A DNA stretch of 64,000 bases from Trichoplax sp. H2 (lineage: Eukaryota > Placozoa > Uniplacotomia > Trichoplacea): NCBI GenBank assembly GCA_003344405.1, contig NOWV01000017.1:62001-126000 (forward strand), written 5' to 3'. Made by a program: the position numbers and the translations under genes. A model generated the notes under the pieces. The model was not told the DNA's origin, did no database searches, and saw only the letters and a list, made by a program, of their open reading frames with translations. Below are positions 1 to 10,789 of the stretch, in pieces (the stretch's first letter is position 1; each line of letters opens with the position of its first letter).

Positions 1-108
1 AGGGATAAATTGGATATTTTTCCTCCTTTCGTTAACGTTGTTTAACACAAACTACGGTATTCCATCATTATACGAGATACAAGCATTATTACTCGCAATT
101 CAAAAAAT

Positions 109-3100
109 ATGGTAAGTTGAATCATTTTCTTTCCTTCTTTACGATTAACTATTGAAGTATTTCGATTGATTGGCTAGCTTACCGCAAATCTTATATCAAT
201 GTAGCTCAGTACAGTATGATGTTAAAGCCAATACAAATATGTTGCGTTGTCGATGACACAATTATACCTACAATTTTGACGATTCTGGACGTTTATGCAC
301 TAGATGAATCCATTAGATTATACTCTAAATTGTATTATTTTGACACGATTGTAAATCTAGTATGGCTAAAATGCCTTTATTTGCATCTAATGTATAAAAT
401 AGCGCTATAATTAATTTTTATACTAGCTATGAGAAGCATGAAATGTGAGTTTGCAGTCATGAAAAATTCAACTCGATTAGCATTATTCAATTAAAGCAAC
501 AGAAGCGGATTATTTTGACCGTTACAAAGTAAATATCTCGACGCATTGATATTATTTACTAGGTTTAAAGCATCGACGAATGCAGTATATCGGTTTCCTT
601 ACCTAAGATGAATATTTAACAATTACGTGTTATATTGATAGCCGCAAACAAGCCATTTTCTAAAAACTCATTTTTATGTCTATCTACAGTATCCATCGCA
701 CTCATCGCTGTCATCGATCATTGTCATTTTAACTAGATATTTACAGTACTCACTTTTTTATCAAGAGTATAGTGGATACGGTGAAGAACAATATGTGGTA
801 TGCTGTATCGATACTCTAGATAAAAATTGTTTTATGAATCAGCTCTGAATAAAATATTACCGATCGACGAATGATTGCGTTAAGCGTGTTAAAATATTAT
901 CGCATGTTTTTATTATCAACATTACTGATAAATATTAAGTTCAAGCAGTCTATTCCATCGCATCCATACAATCCCTATTTCATCGTACTTATACTATTTC
1001 TATTACAGCCTAATACAAGTATCATTCAAAATCCTTTTTATTTGTAACTTAATTTAATACCACACGCCTGCATGAAATGAATGTTTCGCCACTTACATAT
1101 TCTGGGAAGCTACGTAAATTTTACTTCTATTACAGTTTAACGTATCTATGGACTATAAATAAAAGTTAATTATGGCATACTTGAATGAATTGTTTCTTAT
1201 AGGCTTCTGATACCGGCTTAAATGAAATTCATCAACAAACAATTGTTAATTACTTACGATTTGCAAAATTCAAGCGTTCTCAGCAGTTACGTGCAGTAGA
1301 TGCTTGCGTAAACGATTTAAAAGATAGCAGGTATGATCTAATGAATTATAAGTACGAAAGAGTTCTACACCATTAACTATCCTGTAGGCCAAGATTAAAA
1401 TATATTACAATAAAATTTTTAACGATTGAAATACGATAGACTCAATGAAGATACCTATACCAACGATGAAGTCAGCGAAATTATGGATGAATTACGATCG
1501 GTTTTGAAAGGTGATGTTGAAACCGAACTCCTCAATGTATCTCATACCAACGCTCTACTACTACAACAACTCTTTCATCAAGCGGAAAAGTGGCACTTGA
1601 AATTACAGGCTGATATATCACAATTAGAAAACAGGTGCAGATAATTAACACTAAGATATCTGTGCGATTAATGCATTGCATAAGCCGGTTTTTATAAATC
1701 TATTTTAATAACTATGCTCATGACTAGAGAGCTTCTAGAAGAAATTGCTAGGTTTGAAGAGGAAGAAGCTGCTAGCAACATGTCCAAGCAGGTGATTAGG
1801 ATAAATAAGACTTTAAAATAAAAATAGCTAGAAAATAAACATTTTTACTGTTATGATGGCGGTATACTCGAATATTATCGCCTGTCTAGGGTATGTCTGG
1901 ATCATTATCAGGAAAGACCTCAAAGTTACAACCTTTAAATGAAGGTGGTGGAGCAGCTTTGCTGCATATGGTTAGATTTACGCATTTGTATAACTACTTA
2001 TTCTCTTTTCTTCGGTAAATTTTTATTGGGACATTCAATTCTCATAAAATGTGACTAACCTTCCTTCTAAAGGAGATTAGTCGATTAAAAGAAGAAAATG
2101 AAACGTTGAGGGGCCGATTTAAGATGCTTGAAGCTAAGGTATAAGATTATATCAGTAGCTTAGCCTCAATACTGTATTAGTTCTTTTATCGCTAAATTAA
2201 ACAAATTTTACTCATGTCACAAGGCGACAGATGCCATACGAGAGAAAGAAATGTTAAAGAAAAGCTTAGCTGAAACACAAAAGCAATTGGAAGCAACAAT
2301 AGATGACATTAAAGTTAGCAAACCTCAAAATTAATTTTGCACCATTGCCCGTTACAATTTTTTAACGAATATTTAATTATTCTGTCCTGGCCAGTCCGGT
2401 AAGGCTTCGGTGCAAATAATCAAAGATATGGAAAAGAAAATGGCTGAAATGAAAATTAACCTTGATGAGGTAGCTAAATGCTTTATTGTATTTCCTCGGC
2501 GTAAATAATTAGACACCAACATCTAGTATAACTAATTAACATTGGATAAGACTAGAAGGGTATAGCCTATTTCTGACATACAAAATTTCGTTATATTTTT
2601 ATTAGAATTCAAGCCAACTTGAGAAAGATAATGCAGCAGTTATGGGCGATCTTACAGAATCTAAGGTTAGTTAAGTTAAAGGTATAACTTTCCTAGCCTA
2701 CTTTATTAACAAGGAGTACAGTAAGCTATCATACCATTTTTACCTCATACCAATACCTACTTACATGAATAAGTTAAGTTCATTCTAATCTGAATGGTAC
2801 CTTATATTTTACCTTAGCATCAACTATTAGCTCTTCAAGCTGAGCTAGAACAAACGAAAAGTGTAAGTTAGCAAAGTAGTAAAATCTAAGATAAAATACC
2901 ATTTTATGTGATCTTGTTGTCTACCATTTCTTATTTACCAACATAGCATAAACAATCAATAACCATGCTATCTTAATGATCTCTTATAGGAATTAGAAAA
3001 GAAATTTGGCGAAACATCGCAGTATAACAATATGAAAAAGATGCTTACAAATAAAAATAATCAGATAAAAGAGCTTAGAAGTCGTCTCCGCAAGTAAGTT

Positions 3101-3241
3101 TGTGTGATAACACAACCATAATTGCAATATTCAAAGGCATAGTTCTGTTACATTGTTTTGGCTAATAATATTTCAATATTATTTGCTTTCTGTTTATAAC
3201 AATGGGTTATGGTCAATAGCTACGAGCCGGATACTGATTAG
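109..3241 (+). CDS. LZTFL1: LZTFL1, leucine zipper transcription factor-like 1 (BBSome regulator)
   Basis: Twelve coding exons: 109-111, 1203-1330, 1440-1634, 1728-1791, 1890-1970, 2073-2138, 2224-2313, 2395-2469, 2606-2665, 2818-2862, 2990-3093 and 3220-3241, giving 310 aa (human is about 299). Exon 1 holds only the ATG, followed directly by gtaagt; exon 2 continues ASDTGLNEIHQQ, matching the family start. Family landmarks seen: an N-terminal helical part with NDEVSEI and LLLQQLFHQAEKWHLKLQ, the PLNEGGGAALL linker, then a long coiled coil (about residues 160-300), and the end IKELRSRLRNYEPDTD. The family binds the BBSome in the cytoplasm and controls ciliary membrane traffic (established for mammals). 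All phases agree across the exons. The only weak point is the one-codon first exon, which has no transcript evidence here. Confidence 0.95.
112..1202 (+). other. Intron 1 of LZTFL1
   Basis: This 1.1-kb AT-rich intron is the longest in the gene. The small ORF at 216-410 inside it shows no family similarity and no splice support, so no gene is called. Confidence 0.7.
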
Positions 3242-5281
3242 AAGAAAATTTTTCTCGATATATTTTACGAATTGTTTTATGATTTACTCTTGAAATTGGA
3301 ATTGCTTAGTACTGCCGTTTCAGGTTATTTTTTGTTACGAATAATATCATTCTATGCTTGCGCCTAGTTATAAAATTATAAATTTTTAATTAACTTAGTA
3401 TATTTCCTTTAATCTTCCTAACATATATATATATATACTATATCTCGTTCGCTATCGAATAATACAATTAAACAGGAGATTGTCTTTTAACAGATTGGTA
3501 CAAATTACTATGTATAATCTTATTTGTGACTGATTCATCTTCAAGTCGACAATTAGAGTGATTACTTGACCTTTATTAATTCTAATTCTATAACTATACC
3601 TTGTTATTCCCGAAAGCTAATATGAGAAAGTTTACATGTGCTCTGCATCATTTATTGAAGTTGATTGATTATATAAATTAAAAATAAAGTCGTTAGGGCT
3701 ACATATCAACTTATTGTACATCTGTGGCTTCACTTTTCAGATGAACTTAATTGCAACTTATCAAAGCTTATCACCTAACCTAAAAGAGTAAAATTAAGGG
3801 TGTTGCTAATTGGTGATACTTATTAAATTATATTTATATCCAGTATTATCTTTATGGGAAGTAACAAAGTGCCAAGTTGCTATCTCAGATATAGAATTGC
3901 AATTTATCTTTTGATTACAACTGATTCAGTGTATTGAATTCCACCTCTCATCTCAGTTATCATGATTTGCGGAACTTTACGCATATTTGAACAATTTCTT
4001 ATATATAAATACACATATAGGCCTCTATTTGCAGTTTGACAAACACTTTCTTATCGTAAAAAAGATTTAGAAATTGGGTATTACTTTAGTTTTGATAATA
4101 AAGTAAAATTGATATCAGTAGCATTAATTATTAGCCAGGATCGCTAATTGTTTACGCAATCTAAACGTTGTAATGTGTTCTTGTAGTAGCTCAGATAGGA
4201 ATCTTAAAAAATTATGGAGACCGTCTTTATGATTTCTAAAGTAAAAGATGTTAGTAGACATAATACATGGTATTGGGTTAATGATATCCATGAGGGCTTG
4301 CTTCGTTCTGCTGAATACACAGCAACAATTTTTTGATCCATTAAACGTTTCATAGATAAAATAAATTTAAAAAATAATCTTGGGAGATAAAACTTGTAAA
4401 ACAGGGCTCCAAGCAAACGATAGATATTGTAATATCAAAGTTTATTAGTATGGTAGCAAAAGGAATCATCAAGTATTATAATCGATAAACAGTAGGACTA
4501 CTATTGAATGTACATCTGTCTTAAATATGATAAACATCACCTGGTATACTAATCATATAGCATACTTTTAACATTCCTTATATATTAATATATGAGCAAT
4601 AATGGCTTTGTACAGTATATGATATCGTATTACTATATTATGAAATTTGTGTGGTTAAATATAATCGTAAACACGATCGTAAATACGTTTTAATACGATA
4701 CTCAGTCGATAAATATGGATATGCCATACGAGTAAACGTCTATTTAATTATACTCAATAAATTTGGAATAAACATAATATACAATTTATAATTAGCTGTA
4801 ATTGCGGATAACGAATAAGCAAAATTTATAGCTGATATTATAGCATAGACTATAGCGATATATTACCAATTCAATACCATTATAATCATTTAAATACAAA
4901 AAGGTTAATTGTTATCTCTATCGTAACCCTATTTTCCGTCGCTAGGGTATGAAATAAAATACATAAGGTTTGTTGTCAAATATGATCTAAATAATTCTAT
5001 AATCAAACTTGCAATATAATTATAATGGTACGCTATGCCGCTGTATAGTCTATGACGGCATATAATAATAGAATCCTTGTATAGTGTATGCGACTATATA
5101 GCAATATTCTTTGGTCCATAGGTAAAACATACGTCAAAAGAAAAAGCAATTTATAGTAGTATGTTCATCCAACTAGTATATAAAGCGAATAAAATTATCC
5201 AACAGCTATAAAGAATATATTAATTGGCTACACTAATTATTATCATAGCAAGATAGATATTACTGTATACTTTTATGCTAA
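3242..5281. other. Intergenic stretch between LZTFL1 and the glycosyltransferase-like gene
   Basis: About 2 kb of AT-rich DNA between two convergent 3' ends. It holds a short (AT)n run near 3424-3440 and several AATAAA-like words, but no ORF with recognisable content. I see no RNA gene here. Confidence 0.6.
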
Positions 5282-6715
5282 TTATAAATTTTGACAGATT
5301 GGAATAATTTTAGGATTATGTGGATGCTTCTTCATATACAAATCAACTATCCACTGCTGGAAATTACCACCACCAATAGTAATTAAGATGTCAGCATGAC
5401 TTAATATTTGCATTTCGACAATAGCCGTCGCTCCATTATCTCTTAATATAGCACGGTCATTTTTATCCACGAGACTAGCGTTGAAAACATGGGGCTGACT
5501 CAATTCAGCTATAGCCATATGGTATAATTCTTTCTTCTTTTCCAATTTTCTTTCCTGTTCATAATATTTATTATAAATAGTATCTGAACCAGAATCAGCA
5601 AGATCAGTGGATAAAAAGGAACGATCAATGTTATGTTGTTGACGTAGGTAAAATAAATTACGATTTAATACTTGCATACAACTTCGTAGATATCGTATTC
5701 CAGCTTGAGAAGTTTTACCAATTAATAAGCGTTCAATTCTTCCATGAACAGCAATATATCTTGGAGAGAGATAACGTTTGATATATGTCTTAGCAATACT
5801 GATCAATTTTTTATTATGTGGGAATAGCGATGGTTTAATGCGCTGATTGCGTGTCAAATTAAACAAAGCACGATTAGTACCAATCCCTTTCCACTGTACA
5901 AAACCAATACACTTTGTATCTTTTAGAACTTGTCTTTTAAATTTTTCAACTGATTGAAATTTAGTTGGATCAACACAGATATAACGTTTAATATTAAAAT
6001 CTCCTAGTTGTTGAGCAATATTAGCATTGGCAATAAATGGACAGAATGTCCAACCCTTTTTCGTTTTAGCTAGCCGATCTTTAACCTGTTGGAAAATTCT
6101 GTTATTAATTTTGTACCATTTCTTAGCATCTTTAGTATTGCCTTGAAAGATGAAATGGATTAAGACATCTAACGTTTTATTGCATCGACTAGTTAAGTAA
6201 TCATAGGATACCAAGGGTGAATAACCATGTTGTTGCAAGACTTGGTTAACACCTTTAAGATCGAAATAAAGTGACATATTAAAATAGCGAATATCATGCA
6301 ATTTTCGATTGCGACCGATGCCTTGTGGTACACCAGACATTCGTGAATGGTGGACATAAGGAATGACTGCACTACCGTCGAGTAAAGTAGCCAAGCTAGC
6401 TAAAGATATAAAGTTAGTTGTTGCCATTGCAAGTTGTTCAAAATAACGATAACTAAAAATAAGACGAACGCAATCTTGTGAATGTGGAGCAATGTGGTGT
6501 TGCTGTTGTTGTTGCTTTGGTGTTGTTGATTGGATAACATGTTGCAATTGGCAAGATAACATTTTATTCACGTTGTCGTTGTCGCATTCTAGACCTGTTG
6601 GCTCGATGTCAACGAAAATGGAGGAATTTAAATAGATGAAAACGACCCAAAGTGCTGTAGCTATTGTTGCGATGAATAATAGCAATGTAGCTACTTTCTT
6701 CATTCTAGTAGCCAT
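5282..6715 (-). CDS. Intronless type II membrane protein, O-fucosyltransferase-like
   Basis: One uninterrupted ORF of 477 aa. It begins with a short basic segment (MATRMKK) and one hydrophobic segment at about residues 8-29, the layout of a Golgi or ER type II membrane enzyme, followed by a Q-rich stem near residue 68. The body has motifs resembling the GDP-fucose O-fucosyltransferase superfamily: YIAVHGRIE at about 319-327 (place of the HxR motif), FLSTDLADSGSDT at about 370-380, and ADILITIGGGNFQ near 442-454. Several NxS/NxT sites lie in the lumenal part. By family it would transfer a sugar to glycoproteins, but the exact acceptor is unknown and the assignment rests on motif resemblance only. 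It has no introns although nearly every neighbour has ten or more, which suggests a retrocopy or a single-exon family. Confidence 0.55.
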   Translation of the reverse strand: MATRMKKVATLLLFIATIATALWVVFIYLNSSIFVDIEPTGLECDNDNVNKMLSCQLQHVIQSTTPKQQQQQHHIAPHSQDCVRLIFSYRYFEQLAMATTNFISLASLATLLDGSAVIPYVHHSRMSGVPQGIGRNRKLHDIRYFNMSLYFDLKGVNQVLQQHGYSPLVSYDYLTSRCNKTLDVLIHFIFQGNTKDAKKWYKINNRIFQQVKDRLAKTKKGWTFCPFIANANIAQQLGDFNIKRYICVDPTKFQSVEKFKRQVLKDTKCIGFVQWKGIGTNRALFNLTRNQRIKPSLFPHNKKLISIAKTYIKRYLSPRYIAVHGRIERLLIGKTSQAGIRYLRSCMQVLNRNLFYLRQQHNIDRSFLSTDLADSGSDTIYNKYYEQERKLEKKKELYHMAIAELSQPHVFNASLVDKNDRAILRDNGATAIVEMQILSHADILITIGGGNFQQWIVDLYMKKHPHNPKIIPICQNL

Positions 6716-8379
6716 CGTCTAAAAGTAGGAATGATTGCAACATCAATGTTAGAGTCAACTGCTAGGACCAACAGATAACTGTTAATTTATTATCACTTGG
6801 CTCATATGCTGTAAGTATAGGACGATAGCGTGGAGTAACAAAGTAAATTGTTTTCACACAGTTAAAACAACAATACCAATTTAATTTGACATCAAAATGA
6901 AATGACGTTTGTGTAGAGTTTTGTTTGAAAAATTTTTTTTTCTTCCACTTTTCTTACTTGGCTGGAAAATCGATGATGAAGGTATCGTCAATTTGTTGTC
7001 GTGGTCGAAAATGGATCAATACGCGTGAAAAGAATGATGAAGAAGGGGATGAGCGTTTTAATGAACTTGATCGATGGATCGCAAGTAGAAAATAACGTTT
7101 CATTATCCAAACATGCAAAGCCAGTATATCTTAATTTCTATCGTTTAAATGAATAATAGGTAGAGACAAGGCAGTTGTTGAATAGTTGTATTATTTCACT
7201 AGCATTAAACTGTAAATTATTAATTACTCTTTAAATGAGAATCATTAGGAACTAATTGACGTGGGTCATGATGGTCAACTAGAATAATCTTTTAATATCG
7301 ATCAAGTTGTATTATTTTCAAATGGACATTCCGTACCAAATACAAGGTAGAACTGACATAATAGACATTTCTCGATGACTGACTAGCAATGCTAGACAGT
7401 TTAAACTTCAATCACTTTTAAAGGGGTGGCAGTCCTCCGATCATCTAAGGTTGATTTCAACATTCACTCTCTCTCTCCAATGGGTTTGTGTTTGAAACTC
7501 AACGCTCTTCTACCAAGTATAGCGTATTCCTAGCATGGCTCTCCATGGAGTAAATGGCATATCGGTCTAGGATTGAGCTATTGTAAATTACAATCAGCTA
7601 TTATTGTCTTCATCTTTATTCATTTTTATTTTATTTGTTTTGTTTACATTTTTTTCTCTCCCTCCCTCCTCTCCCTCGTCTGTGGTCCAGTAGAGACCGT
7701 AATAAGAGAGAAAGGGTCCTAGGTCCAGCTCTCACCCCTTTCTTTTGTTTACAAGGTTGACACGATTGCATATTTCCTTATGGTACTATAGAGAAGGTAC
7801 TGACGCACAGCGGGGGTTCATCCGAGTACAGTCGTGCCGACGCTATTGTCCTCTTCTATTGTCTTCATTGCCTATAAAGAAAGTAAGGATGGACTTGACG
7901 ACGGATACTATGCTGAGGAATGTATTGTGTCACGCTATTGTGGAGGTCAATGGCACTAGTAACACCTAACCCATACAGCCATTGAATGCGATCCACTTGT
8001 ATTATACCATAAGTTGCAACTGCAAGTTCAGGATAATACTGGAGGAGTGTGCTGTAATGTACGTTTGGGGGGATGTGTTAACGGTATCCACCTGACCAGT
8101 GAGACCACCCACCCTTCCACTTCCATCGCTGTCAAGAATTTTTTTTTTTATTTTCTTCTTTCTTTACTTTCAACTCCACAATTATTCGATCTAGACAATA
8201 AAATCAATCAATCTACCCACTACATCAATTGTCCTCCAATTTTTGTTAGGATTATAGTTTGGTTCGTATTCTACACAATCGTTGTGAACTTTTTACCAAC
8301 AATACTTTTGGACTTGCAACACCGATCCATCATTCTACAATTGGAAGGCAATATCCAATCTTTGCCAAGTGACAGGTGT

Positions 8380-9900
8380 ACACTGTATAGTACAGTACAG
8401 TACTGTTTTTCCCACCATCGATACTAGTCGACTACAGTACAATAACTGGACATTATCAATACAGTACAGTATTGACAATGCTGTTGGCTCATGTTAGTTT
8501 TTAGTCATGAAATATTGTATTGGCAATGTTGTTGGCTCATGTTTGTTTTTAGTCCTGAAATACTTTACATTCTTGAGTTGGAGCCAAAAGAGAGGTATTG
8601 TACTGTACTGTACAGTATGCGCATACTTTTCAGTTATTACAAATTTACAATGGACAAAGACATGATGTCATGGGTACTGTACTACACTGTACGCTTGTAC
8701 AGACAGTACAGTACAGTACGCATGCATACCTTTCTAAACCTTGGTTAACCTTTGATACAGTGTCATAATAAATAAATGGAAAATGGATGCCTAATTTTGT
8801 ATAATAAGGATGTGAAATATCAAATGACTTTCCCAACACCCTCAACACAGTACAGTAAAAATCGATCATTTCACATACAGTATGCTTACTGTACTCTACG
8901 CTATGAATATTTTCACCGGCGCAGTTGGCGGGTTCAAAACTCGTAATAATAATAGAGACAAGTCTAACGTGAACTTCAATTCAATTTTCAAGTTTAAATT
9001 GAAATTTGATTTTTTATATACCCCAGCACACGTGAACATTTGGAACATGTGAACTATGCATTAGACAAAATGTAGAATGTACGTAGATAAGCCGTACAGT
9101 ACTGTATAATGCAAGCCACCAAGCTACAGACTGTTCAGTATACACAGTACCACAGTACAATCACAGCCAAACGGAGAGTGGATAGTCAGATTACTCAGAT
9201 AGATATTTTGAGGTGCAGTAATAGATTTACACGCTAAGTGCCGAAAGTCCGGCCGGATTGACACTGGCTAGTACCGTATAAAGTAGTTATGAAACTTACT
9301 ATAATACTGTACATTACACTACTGTACTCCTCCGAAGTATGGAAGAAAATACGTACAGTACATTGTTATCCTCGTTTTTCATTTCTTGAAGTTAATTAAT
9401 TAATAATCGATCGTTTCTCGTTGATAGTACTAAATTGTCAAGAAAAATGAAGAACTCATCTGAGCATATGAAAATAGATAGTCAACTGACACCTTTGTTG
9501 ATGACTACAAAGCTCATTTCATATTACAGTACTATTATGAGATAGTTCAATTTCTCCACTGAACATATTACATACTGTACTGTACAAGTCTACATATTCT
9601 CATTCGTTCTCATAGATCAGGCCGCAATTCACTGGGATACTCCTGCTATACAGTCACGACTTTGACGTGAAAGAGCAGAAACCCCTTTTACACTGGAATA
9701 GCTGGAAACTCTACTTCATACAGTGACGATTTTTATGCCAAAAGACCTCATTTTACACACGAATTCGAGCATTAAGTATCAGTACAGTGACAGGCTAAAT
9801 TTAACGTAATGAAAGAAGAACACAAAAAGTTCTGCAAAAAAGTACAGTACTACGTTTTAGGACGAATATACTGTACTGTACACTGCACACTGCACAGTAT
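8380..9900. repeat. Cluster of palindromic GTACTGTAC / GTACAGTAC words
   Basis: The word TACAGTA or its complement TACTGTA recurs many times in this stretch, for example near 8389-8403, 8600-8618, 8678-8720, 9088-9105, 9350-9361, 9573-9583, 9840-9851 and 9868-9880. Several copies are extended to the near-palindromes GTACTGTAC and CAGTACAGTAC. Copies are dispersed rather than strictly periodic. The same word is dense upstream of eIF4B and of TIMELESS. Confidence 0.65.
8476..8571. repeat. Two-copy direct duplication, about 48 bp
   Basis: The segment beginning CAATGCTGTTGGCTCATG near 8476 is repeated at about 8524 with a few substitutions; both copies continue into a TTTTTAGTC-TGAAATA core. Confidence 0.75.
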
Positions 9901-10552
9901 TGTCTGATAGTTATTGTACGGCGGATATACTCTATACTAAAGCTGACAGCCTAATCTGATTATTGTTCCTCAATGAGACCAATTAAGCTCATCATATCTG
10001 AGATTTCCTGTAAAACTTGATAGGATATTATTAATGATCTATAGTTTGTAAGATCACGCTGGCTATTAAGTTAAAGGCAGTTAGCATGCACGATTATGGA
10101 CTCAGAGGATAAAACACTTTATCATTACATCATACCATTACATTATATAAGCGCTTGTTTGGACTGTATGGCATGTAGTATATTTACATTTACAAGAACG
10201 TCTAAAACAAACTTAATGCATTATAAAATTGCAGCAAGTTAGAAGCAAAAAGTCCCTTAAACCGAATGTAGACTATATCCAATATTAATTATACATTACA
10301 TCAGGTATAAAGTCATGCTAACGAGAGAATCGCAAATGTATAAATTTCTCTGTATTTACGGTACTTTAAAGTTCCAACAGACATTTCAGTTGTACTTTTC
10401 GTTCTGTTGATAACATAATTACAATTGCTCCACTATGTAAAAATAATTATACAGTGCTATCCAAAGCAAGCTTGTTACAGGCGTAAAATCGTATACAACA
10501 AGTTTTCAATATTAGTTGATCTACGGTACAGGAATTTCATATCATTTCAGAA

Positions 10553-10594
10553 TTGCCATCCGCAGTCTTCATCTTGCCATCCGCAGTCTTCATC
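10553..10594. repeat. 21-bp tandem duplication
   Basis: Two adjacent exact copies of a 21-bp unit beginning TTGCCATCCGCAG, at 10553-10573 and 10574-10594. Confidence 0.85.
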
Positions 10595-10789
10595 GATGCT
10601 ATCTCGTCTCTCTGATACTATGCCTATATCTGCTGAAAAATTTTATCACGGATGTGTGAGCAAAATTTATAAATATGCCCTATTATTACAAAGTTGAACA
10701 CGGGTATAATTATAAAATATTTTCATCTACAGTATTTAGTAAATTTATTAACAAAATAGAGGATCTACTGTACTGTATGGTCTTATCAG

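Larger units (their letters stand above)
6716..10789. other. Gene-poor stretch with abundant TACAGTA/GTACTGTAC words
   Basis: About 4 kb between the 5' end of the glycosyltransferase-like gene and the 3' end of STRAD. It contains a CT-rich tract (about 7640-7680), an imperfect 48-bp direct duplication (8476-8571), a 21-bp tandem duplication (10553-10594) and many copies of TACAGTA, GTACAGTAC and GTACTGTAC from about 8380 to 9900. The small ORFs here (7745-8869, 10425-10697) follow the repeated words and show no family similarity, so they are not called as genes. Confidence 0.6.

Noticed and set aside
8014-8869. ORFs of 74-137 aa
   Set aside because: Low-complexity and repeat-derived, with no splice context and no family similarity.
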